Source: Sanghuangporus weigelae
Taxonomy: Eukaryota > Basidiomycota > Agaricomycetes > Hymenochaetales > Hymenochaetaceae
Direction of reading: 5' to 3'
Length of the DNA stretch: 64,000 bases
NCBI GenBank assembly: GCA_033182465.1
Contig: CP137320.1
Span: forward strand, 434,001 to 498,000
The notes below the pieces were generated by a model that was given only the letters and a program-made list of their open reading frames with translations, did not search any database and was not told where the DNA came from. The translations under genes and the position numbers were made by a program. How positions within the stretch are numbered: the first letter of the stretch is position 1; every line of letters begins with the position of its first letter. Shown in pieces: positions 35,245-45,235 of this stretch.

Positions 35245-36218
35245 GAAATGACGAACGCTGAGGTTGCGAGTAGGGTTGCACCTGTTCTGGTATCGTTTTC
35301 GCATTTGTATACACGGTTGACATGTCTCTTTGCATCGCTGTGCAGTTTTTTTCGTCTTGAGTCTATTTGTACGTTGGTTCTATGTGATACCATTGTAATT
35401 AATATTTCAAGTTCCGTCATTTTGAAAAGCCCTGTATTACCGAATTTAAACTCCGCTTGATTGTGGTTCCGCTTCGTCTCCGGCCCGGTCCTCTTTTCTT
35501 CTTTTCGCTTCTCTCATGTAGTGTCGACACCGTGACAATGTCCTCTTTGCACTTACTGCTGATTTGGAGAAGCTTCAGAACGCTATCTTAAAGCCGTTAT
35601 ATGGTACCGGGTAATCTCCGTTTCAACTGAGCTCTGTTCATCGCAGAGCATTTTTTTAACGTCGTAAACTTACCAGGACTATCCAGTTGCAAACTCAGTC
35701 CTACATTCAAATCAATCTGCAGCTGCAGAAAGATAAGCCGCGCCTCATCAGGTCCTTTCTTCGCACTGACGGCTCAGCGCATGGCTAATATTGTATATCA
35801 TCCACTTTTTGACATGGGCCATGCCCTTCGAGATCATGACAATCGCTAGTCTGCTTATGCATGGTAGCATGCAATTCAACCTTATCGTTCGCGAAGACGT
35901 CTGAAGTCAAGGAGTATAACCATGTCGGCATAACTAATCGTCCTTAAGCAGCGAAAGGGAGTCACCTGTCGGACACTTTCTAAGTATACACAGTTCAGCT
36001 TCTCGCTGTCTCGACTAATGGAGCGAGCGAGGATCGTATACTCTTCCTTCTTCCTTACGGAGTCTACTTCGACCCGATGAGGAGATATCTTAGTTCTTCC
36101 AAAACTCTTATACTTGACATCAAAAGCTTAAGGACTTGCCGTTAAGATACGTGCTCCCACCTCTTGCTCCCACCTCAACTTCAACCCTCCAATTATAATG
36201 ATCACCCTTCAACCTACC
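35245..36218. other. Intergenic region before the P450 array
   Basis: These 974 bases hold the 3' end of GYP7 and the promoter of the first P450. Three blocks recur upstream of the other P450s: TTTAAACTCCGC at 35445-35456, a TATATGG...GTAA..CTCC block at 35597-35624, and the longer block at 35915-35997. No coding frame is recognised. Confidence 0.5.
35915..35997 (+). repeat. P450-upstream shared block, copy A
   Basis: About 83 bases align with 41721-41808 with roughly three-quarters identity; the core TCGGCATAACTAA is identical. It ends about 220 bases before the first P450 ATG. Confidence 0.65.
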
Positions 36219-38392
36219 ATGGCTCATAGGATCGCCTTATCCTTGAACAACTCTCTTCTTCTTGACGTATCTTGTGCACTGGTGAGTACAGAGACAATCG
36301 CTTCGGCAGCAGTCGCTTACATGTATCTCATAGGTCGTTCATAAGATCTATAATAAATATGAAGTGGAGCCTGCGAACCTGCTTGCAACTTTAATATTGC
36401 TCGTGGGGATCCCTTCCCTACCCTGCTACTTCTTGCTTGCCCATTTCGACTCGGGTGTACTCGCTGGACTGCTTTCATACGCAGCATTCTACGGGACTCT
36501 TGCTTCATCTATTATTCTCTATCGTCTCTCGCCAATTCACCCGCTCGCCAAGTATCCCGGGCCATGGTACTTGAAAATTTCAAAACTCTTTGCAATGCTC
36601 CACGCTTCAAGTGGAAAACAGTATGTCTTCTTCAGAAAGTTGCATGATAAATACGGATCGTTTGTACGCGTTGGTGAGTTTATTTGTCCTACTTTCATAT
36701 CTAAATATGACTAGATGTGATTTAGGTCCCAACGAAGTATCTGTAGCGGATGTCGAGGCAATTCGGCCAATACTTGGCCTAGATGGCATGAGGAGAGGGC
36801 CCTGTGAGCAGTATATTTTAATTGAGTCTCGTAGACTTAGGCATGTCTAACTCCGGTTTTCAGTATGGATCGCCCATAACAAGCCAGGAATGACTCCGAG
36901 TATCGCAGCTTTACGCAGTGTCGGTCTGCATGATGAACGTCGAAAGCTTTGGAATCGTGGGTTTACAACTGCCGCTCTGAAAGGACTTCAGATTGCGGTG
37001 GAAGATCGAGTCCTCGAGCTCGTGGACGAACTCAGCAAGCGAATTTCTCCCCGTTCTGAAAAGAAAGAGACTTCCCTGGACCTTGCTCATTGGCTGTCTA
37101 GCTTCGCGTGCGTTGAAAGTTGTATGTAAGAACATCAACTCTCGTTACTCACCTTCGGGCATAGGTATGACATTATGGGAGATATGGCGTATGTTCGCAT
37201 CGAACCTCTTGGTTGATTCGTTCTAGCTGATACATTCACAATGGCCGGATAAAGATTTGGCGGCGGTTTCTCGCTTATGCGCAAGGGTGACGAGAATGGA
37301 GTGAGATCAATCTTTAATGACTATGTGAAGTAGGTCTACTTTACTACTAAAGAAATATATCTTACCACTGCATGACCACCTTTCAGAGTCGTTGGTGTCA
37401 TTGAGCATATCTCGTGGATAGTGGGACTAGTGCACAAGTCGGCGACGGTCCCCGAAAAGCAGCTGAGATTTCAGGAATTCGTGGTTCAGCGCTACGAGAT
37501 GCGTAAAAATCAAGGTGCAACGAAGAGAGATTTATTCCATTATATCGTAAGTTCTTACGTTTTTGTTGGTTTTTCCGATCTCTCACATGTCTCTAGACGA
37601 ATGAAGACAAGATGGAAGTCCCGAGGGATCAAGGCATAAACGATGTTCTAGTTGCCATTGGTGCTGGTGCAGACACTACTTCCACCGCACTGGGTGGCCT
37701 CTTTTTCTATTTGCTCTCAAATCCCTCAGTCTTCTACCGACTACGGAAAGAAGTTGACTCAGAATTTCCAGTTGGGGAGGGAGAACCGTTTGATGCTGTT
37801 AAACTCGCCAGTCTGCCTTACTTGAACGCTGTTATGTAAGTCTTATCTTGTTACTTTTAAACTAAGAAAGAAAGGTTGTGAAGCGACGTTGTCAGAAACG
37901 AAACCTTACGCCTTCAGCCAGCTGTGCCAACATCGCTACAGCGATGTCCATTGGAAGGAAGTGGCGGAAAGATGGTTGCGGTAAGGTTCGTGGATCGTGA
38001 TTTCTGTTCCTCGGTGTTTCCCCTGATCTTTCGGCTCAAGGTTCGTTCCGGAGAGCACTGCACTATATGTTCCGCCGTACATTCTTCACAGAGACTCGCG
38101 TTATTTCTCTCCATTTCCCGACTCATTCATCCCTGAGCGCTGGCTAGATGCGGACGGGGAGAAGTTTACAACTAATACCGCTGCGTTTATCCCTTTCTCA
38201 ACGGGGCCGGCGAACTGCGTCGGAAAGAACTTAGCTTTGCTAGAGATGCGCATGGCCGTTGCGACAATCGTCCAGAGATTTGACATGAAATTTGCTTCCG
38301 GGTACGATCCGTGTAAATGGGAGGAAGACCTACAGGATTTCTACATCTATAGGATCGGGAAACTACCCATAGTTTTGTATGCTAGGGAGTAG
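36219..38392 (+). CDS. Cytochrome P450, array member 1
   Basis: Membrane-bound heme monooxygenase, substrate unknown. Ten exons; the ATG at 36219 is chosen because it aligns with the MAH start of array member 4, though an in-frame ATG lies 21 bases upstream. The N-terminus has two hydrophobic segments (LLATLILLVGIPSLPCYFLL and GLLSYAAFYGTLASSIILYRL). The proline hinge is HPLAKYPGP, then ERRKLWNRGFTTAAL in helix C, AIGAGADTTS in helix I, NETLRLQP (ExxR) and FIPERW. The heme loop is FSTGPANCVG: Cys and both Gly are present but the usual Arg is Ala. The fifth exon is a 24-base microexon (37165-37188). Best match in the window is the partial P450 at the right edge, which shares GPANCVGKNLALLEMRM. 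Confidence 0.93.
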
Positions 38393-38756
38393 CTTCTGTT
38401 TTACTCACGTCTTTTTTTGCTTCGAGCTTCCATAAATTGTCAAGCATGATTGAGTATAACTTTGAACTCCGCTTCTTCTTTCTTTTTTTCAGAAGATCTA
38501 TATCCCGCGATTGATCTATAGGAGTCTATATGGTAGGGTAAGCTCCATTTCTCGCGTAATCCAGTCATTCCAATTGGCTTGATGAATGAAATGATGCGGA
38601 TGCCTGCGTAACGCAGCCATCTTGTGTTCCCACAGCATGTTAATACGGTATCAGCATCAGTGTTGTCGGAAGCATTCATGTAAACGTAAATTCAAATACA
38701 AACCGTCGCCATGCGTTGACCTCGCCCTTCGCACTCTACTAACAGCACTAGCTGTT
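38393..38756. other. Intergenic spacer, P450 members 1 and 2
   Basis: These 364 bases contain TTTGAACTCCGC at 38461-38472 and a TATATGG...GTAA.CTCC block at 38526-38551, both also upstream of member 1. No gene seen. Confidence 0.5.
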
Positions 38757-40930
38757 ATGCACATTCCTACTCTGTCGTTCAAAGAATCCATTCTCTTTGA
38801 TGTCTTTTGTGCGCTGGTAAGCATACGATCCACTTATGTTGCTGGCGCAAACAGATCTCAATATGACTAACAGGCCGTGCACAAAATCTACAACAAATAT
38901 GAAGTTGAACCCGCGAACTTGATCACTACCTCGCTCTTGCTCGTAGGAATTCCGGCTTTCCCTTCCTATTTTCTAGTGCCCCACATGTGGTCTATTGGCG
39001 TTGCAGCTCTTCTAGCATACATGCTTTTCTACTTCTCTCTCGCGGCCTCGATTGTCGTCTATCGTATTTCACCTATGCATCCTCTCGCGACGTTTCCTGG
39101 ACCTTTATTACTGAAAATCTCAAAACTGTTCTGGGCGTACCATGGATCAACGGGAAAACAGCATATATTGTTTAAAAAGTTGCACGATAAGTATGGGACG
39201 GTCGTGCGAGTCGGTGAGGACCTCATTCTTGATATCGTAAGAAGAACTGCCTGATTATCTGCTCCTTCAGGGCCCAATGAACTGTCTATAGTCGACGTCG
39301 AGTATATTCCAACTGTGATTGGATTGAGAAAAGGACCGCGTAAGTGATGCATGATGATGAAGTTCAATCGATCCGCGTCATATTTAGCGCCCACCCATTC
39401 GGCTTTAGGATGGATCGCGCACGTCAGACCTGGGACTGTACCAAGCATCGTTGCCCTGCGGGACGTTGATCGGCATGCTGAACGGCGCAAGTTGTGGAAT
39501 CATGGATTCACGACGGCTGCTCTGAAGGAGCTTCAACCAATTGTGGAGAATAGAGTTCTTGAGCTCGCGGAAGAACTCGACAAGCGCACTTCTCTAAAGT
39601 CCGAAGAGAAAGAAAAGTCGTTGGATCTTGCTCTCTGGATGTCTTATTTTGCGTGAGTTCTGATGATCTAAATTTATCGAGTTTGGTGCTTATAGGACGG
39701 ATAGATATGATACTATGGGGGACATGGTGTATGTATATGCTTCTCAGAGTTCCTGACTGATATTCTCTTAAGAGTACATTGTAGTTTAAATGGAGGCTTT
39801 TCACTCATGAGCAAGGGTGACGAAGGTGGAACGCGAGCATTGCTCGAGCACTACACAGAGTACATCATTTTCTTCCCGTACATGAATGAGGATACAGACT
39901 GATCCATCGGGACTTCAGGGTTTTAGGAATCCTTCAGCACACGCCATGGATAGTGGGTTTGATCTATAAGCTGTCGGCAGTCCCGGAACGAATGCGGAAT
40001 TTCCAAGAGTTCGCATATCGGCATTATGAAACGCGAAAAAGCCGAGGAGCGGCGAAGAGAGACTTATTCCATTACATAGTAGGTTCTATATTCTTTTTTC
40101 CCCTTCAACTCTTCATCATTCGCGGATTTTAGACGAATGAAGAAGGGCTAGAGAAGATCGAAGTCACGACGGATCAAGGCATGAATGACATTCTCACTGC
40201 AATTGCCGCTGGCGCGGATACTACTTCCACCGTTCTGGCTGCTGTCTTCTTCTATCTTCTTTCTAACCCGGCCGCTTTCACGCGCTTACAGAACGAGGTG
40301 GATTTCGAGTTGCCCATTGAAGAGGGGGAGCCATTTGATGCTGTTAAACTGGCCAGAATGCCTTACTTGAACGCCGTCATGTAAAAATTTCAACTGATCT
40401 ATCAGAGGAGGCCAATTGAATAATTTTCCATTTTAGCAACGAGGCGCTCCGCCTTCAACCCCCCGTAGCCACTTCTTTGCAACGCTGTCCGTTGGAAGGG
40501 AGCGGCGGAGTAATGGTCGCCGGAAGGTTTGTCCTCTATCACACACACCTTCACTGCACAGCTCTCATACTATTCTAGACTTGTTCCAGAAAGCACAAGT
40601 CTGTACGTGCCACCGTATCCCTTACACAGAGATGAGCGTTACTTTTCGCCGTCCCCGAATTCCTTCATCCCGGATCGCTGGCTTCAATCGAATAACGGCA
40701 ATTCTACTACCGACGTATCCGCATTCATACCATTCGCTGCTGGACGGGCAAATTGCGTCGGAAAGAATTTGGCTTGGATAGAGATGCGCATGGTCGTTGC
40801 AACGATAGTCCAGAGGTTCGACATGAAGTTCGCTGAAGGATACGACCCACTCAAGTGGGAGGAAGACTTACAAGATTTCTTTGTCATGAAAGTGGGAAAG
40901 CTACCTGTTGTTCTACATTCAAGGCGCTAA
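38757..40930 (+). CDS. Cytochrome P450, array member 2
   Basis: Same ten-exon plan as member 1, starting MHIPTLSFKESILFDVFCAL. Landmarks: VVHKIYNKYEVEPANL, two membrane segments, HPLATFPGP, ERRKLWNHGFTTAAL, AIAAGADTTSTVL (helix I), NEALRLQPP (ExxR), FIPDRW (PERW with Asp for Glu) and heme loop FAAGRANCVG. The 24-base microexon is 39705-39728, with another possible acceptor nine bases upstream. Where member 1 has FGGGFSLMRKGD, this has LNGGFSLMSKGD. The 3' flank after its stop resembles that of member 3, suggesting these two split last. No break in the frame was found. Confidence 0.92.
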
Positions 40931-42247
40931 AATAGGACCTGTATTACCGATGTGCCTTGAAGGAGAACAGGTACGGCCGCCACGAAGCCATGATGAAACG
41001 GCCGTACAGAAGTGCTCCGGTCCATCGCACCTACCTTCAGATGTTTCGACTTCAGAGATAAAATGCTACTACCCGAGTGTCGAATTTATGCTGCTGAGAC
41101 TAGAAATGAAAAGTATAGGCGTTCCGAGCACATAGCTTTTTTCTTTGTTTCCAAAACTTGGAGCCGTACGCGTTGACAGCATCCTGGGGGGAGAGTCAAT
41201 ATTGGCAGAGACCCTTTAACAGATCGCAAGTCAATAAGTCTACGTTTGTGACCGATGATAATAGAAGGACTGTGTTTAGGCACAACAGGGATGTCGACCA
41301 AGTATAATTCTGAATTCTGATAATAAAAGTCTAATGATTTCAAATGTTATGTAATTTGTTTACTGTGATCTTCTTACTTATGTAACCAGCGTTCGCGTAA
41401 CTTGGTACTAACCATCTATCAGACACTGTCCGTACAGTAGGACCTCTAAGGTATTGTTTTCAACCTGCTGCGTGGAACAGGCAGTATTTGTTTCATCTTC
41501 AAAGGTTGTTTGCGGAGCATCAATCTGGGACCAGGTGGGTACAGTGTGATACTATGACTGTAGGATCATCGGTTTTCATAGTTCTTCAATCCACAAGAAT
41601 GATGAGCTGCATCATTCCTTCGCTTTATCGACGCAGAAGTTATCTAATATTGGAATCTCATCTAGCTGTTTGCATTGCATTCCTTTCGGGGCCAGGCAAT
41701 CGTTGGCTCCAGTGTCGGAATATAACCGTATCGGCATAACTAAACATCATTAGTGGCGGAAAGGAGTCGCCTGTCAGACATATACTCTAAGGAAGGATAC
41801 ACCGTTCAATTTTCCAATGTCCCGGCCAATACAGTGGACGAACCGACACTTTGTTTTTCTTCTCTACCACGTTTCTCACTATGCGAAGAAGCGTTGCACT
41901 ACTGCCTTCAGTTGCCATTTTGGAGTAGCCGCAAAGGTTCCGTTTTCAAAGGAGACGCGATCTGAATCCCCGTCGTTCGGCACGTCAATGCTTGATAATC
42001 ATTGGGACATAAACAATGGTCGCGCCTGGATTCGGCATGTCGTAAAGAGGGAGCTCACAATGATACCTTTACGGAGTTTCCCAAGAACTCAATGTTGGGC
42101 GCAGCGCCCATCGTATATGGTCAAGCTTACCTGCAGAGTGGGTAAACTTTCTTGCAGCCTTTTTAACGACGCATAATGTGATTTGACCCGGACTGTGCAT
42201 TCACTCGCCTCTTTTTGTCCTGCACTCACTCTCTCCCGGTTCGGACT
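40931..42247. other. Intergenic spacer, P450 members 2 and 3
   Basis: At 1.3 kb this is the widest gap in the array. Its left end (about 40970-41110) aligns loosely with the 3' flank of member 3; 41721-41808 aligns with a block before member 1. The rest, including a 119-codon open frame at 41817-42176, matches nothing I recognise. It may be the remains of a lost array unit. Confidence 0.45.
41721..41808 (+). repeat. P450-upstream shared block, copy B
   Basis: Partner of 35915-35997. It lies about 440 bases before the ATG of array member 3. Shared words include TCGGCATAACTAA, GGAGTC and CCTGTC in the same order. Confidence 0.65.
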
Positions 42248-44429
42248 ATGACATATTTGTATATTCTTTCCCTCAAGAATGCTCTTCTACTAGATCTGTC
42301 CTGTGCTCTGGTAAGTATGATATACTGCGCTGACGCAAGGATGGTTCATAATGGCGGATTTACAGATTGTGCATAAACTTTACAACAAATACGAGATCGA
42401 ACCTGCAAACTTTCCTGCAACTCTGTTCTTGCTCATAGTGGTACCCGCCTTACCTTGCTTCTTTCTGGTTCCGTACGCGGGATCTGTTGCCTTGGCTGTA
42501 CTTTTTGCGTACCTGCTTTTCTATTCCTTTCTCGCGTTGTCGATTGTCCTTTATCGTATCTCACCGATACACCCACTCGCAAAGTATCCTGGACCTTTCT
42601 CCTTGAAGATCTCAAAATTCGTATGGACATATCATGCGTCGACTGGAAAGCAATATAAGGTCTTCAAGAATTCGCACGAGAAGTATGGACCTGTTGTGCG
42701 TATAGGTGAGGTGATAATCTCTTCTATACCCTAGGAAGAACAGCTAAATTACGCTTAGGTCCGAACGAACTGTCTATAGCCGACGCGGAATCTATTCCAA
42801 CAATAATGAGTTTGAGAAAAGGCCCGTGTGCGTGAACTAGACTAAAAGACTCTCATTCGTAATTCTCTCATATTCAGCTCCGTCCAATTTCTAGTATGGG
42901 ACGCACATAACATGCGCGGGACGATTCCGGCTATCGTTGGGATGCGCGATGTTGAGATGCACCGCGAACGCCGTAAGCTGTGGAATCATGGATTTACGAC
43001 GACTGCTCTGAAGAAACTTCAACCAACGGTGGAGAATCGAGTTCTTGAACTTTCGAAAGAACTCGAGAAGCGGAATTCTAATTCCGGAGAGAAAGAAGTC
43101 TCACTGGACCTTGCTCTATGGATGTCTAATTTCACGTGAGTAGGAATGATCGTACTAAAATATCGACTTCGATTACTTACGGGACAAATAGATATGATGT
43201 TATGGGAGACATGGTGTATGTATTCATCTCCATGGTCCTGTCTGACATACATTTAGACTTGTCTCGTAGTTTTAGTGGAGGCTTCGCGCTCATGCGTAAG
43301 GGGGACGAAGGTGGAACGCGAGCATTGCTTCAAGATTATGTGGAGTGCGTCATTACTCATTACAATAGATAGTGAAACTTACAGGGTAACGTGCTGGGAT
43401 CATTCAGGATCATAGGAACGATTCAGCATATACCGTGGATAGCAGGTCTGATGCAAAGGTTGACTGCGGTCCCAGAAGGATTGCGAAAATACCGAGAGTT
43501 CTCCTCTCACCATTATGACATGCGTAAAAGCCAAGGAGCGACGAAGAGAGATCTGTTCTATTACATTGTAAGTATATCGCTGTTGATTCACTACTGTCTG
43601 TCATCCGCTTACGGGCCTCTAGATGAATGAAGAAGGGTTAGAGGAGATCGAGGTACCAAGAGACCAAGGGTTGAACGACATTCTCACGGCAATTGGAGCT
43701 GGTGCAGACACTACTTCTACCGTGTTGGCCGCTATTTTCTTCTATCTTCTATCTGACCAGGCGGTTTTCGTTCGGTTACGGAAAGAGGTGGATTTCGAGT
43801 TTCCCGTTAAAGAGGGGGAACCATTCGATACCCTTAAACTCGCCAGAATGCCTTACTTGAATGCAGTCATGTAACTTTTTTCCGCTTCGCCCGACTTGTC
43901 AGAGGCCAACTGAATGTTTTTTTTTTCCATTTTAGCAACGAGGCGCTTCGCCTTCAACCCCCCGTAGCCACCTCTTTGCAACGCTGTCCGTTGGAAGGGA
44001 GTGGTGGAGTAATGGTCGCCGGAAGGTCTGTCCCTTGTCGTATCCGTCTTCGCTACACAACTCTTATACTACTCTAGACTTGTTCCGGAAAGCACAAGTA
44101 TATATGTGCCACCATATCCCTTGCACAGAGATGAGCGCTACTTTTCGCCATCCCCGAACTCGTTCACCCCGGATCGCTGGCTTGAATCGAAAGGCGAAAA
44201 GTTTACTACCAACCTGTCTGCATTCATCCCCTTCGCTGCTGGGCGGGCAAACTGTGCCGGAAAGAATTTGGCTTTGATGGAGTTGCGCATGGTTGTAGCG
44301 ATGCTGGTCCAGAGGTTTGACATGAAGTTCGCTGAAGGATACAACCCAGTCAAGTGGGAGGAAGACTTACAGGACTTCTTTGTCATGAAAGTGGGAAAAC
44401 TACCTGTTGTCCTTAATGCAAGGCGTTAG
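42248..44429 (+). CDS. Cytochrome P450, array member 3
   Basis: Ten exons, starting MTYLYILSLKNALLLDLSCAL. Landmarks: IVHKLYNKYEIEPANF, HPLAKYPGP, ERRKLWNHGFTTTAL, AIGAGADTTSTVL, NEALRLQPPVATSLQRCPLEGSGG, FTPDRW and heme loop FAAGRANCAG. The microexon is 43192-43215 (24 bases). The junction into the fourth exon must use the acceptor TTTCTAG just before TATGGGACGC, because the nearer CAG puts a stop in frame; this gives LWDAHNM like member 1. PERW reads PDRW as in member 2. Closest to member 2 over the last two exons, where the coding bases are almost the same. Confidence 0.92.
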
Positions 44430-45235
44430 AATAGGGCGTGTACTGTTGATCCACCTTACTGGTCCATAGGACGAAAGCGTGACTATGCATATGATGAAAT
44501 GTCCTGACAGTCATTCGCACTTCCAATCCGATGTTTTGATATCAGAGAAGAATATTAGAGGCAAAGTGCTCCCCAAGACTCGATATGTACAATACTAATA
44601 TGCCGCCGATGACTAGAAATTAATTAAAATAAAATGGTTTACTTAGCGGAATTTTTGGCCAAGCCTTTGTTGCAATGGTAATTAGCTTACGTAAACAATT
44701 TGAACTCCGCCTCTTTTGAGAGACGACGATCAACATTTCTTTTAGTACCATATTCTCATCTTGCATAGCGTAGAAGTGTCGCATCGGTGATTTGGCATGC
44801 TTTTTGGTGTAGATATTGAGAACTAACGCCTTGTTTGGTTCAAAGAAAATGCTATCTCCGTCCTTCGGTGCTCTCGAATGGCCGTTGACTGCAAATAGTA
44901 TGATACTGTACATTTGGGCTCTGCGCTTCGTAGTATAAAAGTTCATTGCTTCGGCGTTTCCCTTCGGCATGATATGCCTTCATCCATTATCTATGGAAGA
45001 AGGCATAGAAAGTCAGCTGTTGAGTAGGTAAGTTCCTTCCTCACGCAGAAAGATGCCTACGATTCAGCTGACGAATGAAATTATACAACCAGGATGGCTA
45101 CTGAATACGCATCAGCTTCTTGTGTCTGGATACTGCCGGGTGGAGTTGGACGTAAATAAGAACACTCGCATGCCTTAGTCGGTTACACTCAAGTCGACCA
45201 TCTCTACTTCTTGTAGCTCTCTGACAACAGGGGCT
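44430..45235. other. Intergenic spacer, P450 members 3 and 4
   Basis: These 806 bases contain the third TTTGAACTCCGC copy (44699-44710) and a minus-strand open frame described separately. The first 150 bases resemble the 3' flank of member 2. Confidence 0.45.
44620..44970 (-). CDS. Unrecognised 116-residue open frame inside the P450 array
   Basis: It runs from an ATG (44968-44970) to a stop without introns and is the only antisense frame of note in the spacers. The product is Lys-rich (FYTTKRRAQMYSIILFAVNG...) with no domain, signal peptide or membrane span that I recognise. It contains the TTTGAACTCCGC block shared by P450 promoters, so it may be a chance frame in regulatory DNA. Low confidence that it is expressed. 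Confidence 0.2.
   Translation of the reverse strand: MPKGNAEAMNFYTTKRRAQMYSIILFAVNGHSRAPKDGDSIFFEPNKALVLNIYTKKHAKSPMRHFYAMQDENMVLKEMLIVVSQKRRSSNCLRKLITIATKAWPKIPLSKPFYFN

Noticed and set aside
36198-36218. Upstream in-frame ATG as start of P450 member 1
   Set aside because: The second ATG aligns with MAH of member 4 and the other starts; the upstream one adds MITLQPT without paralogue support. Not excluded.
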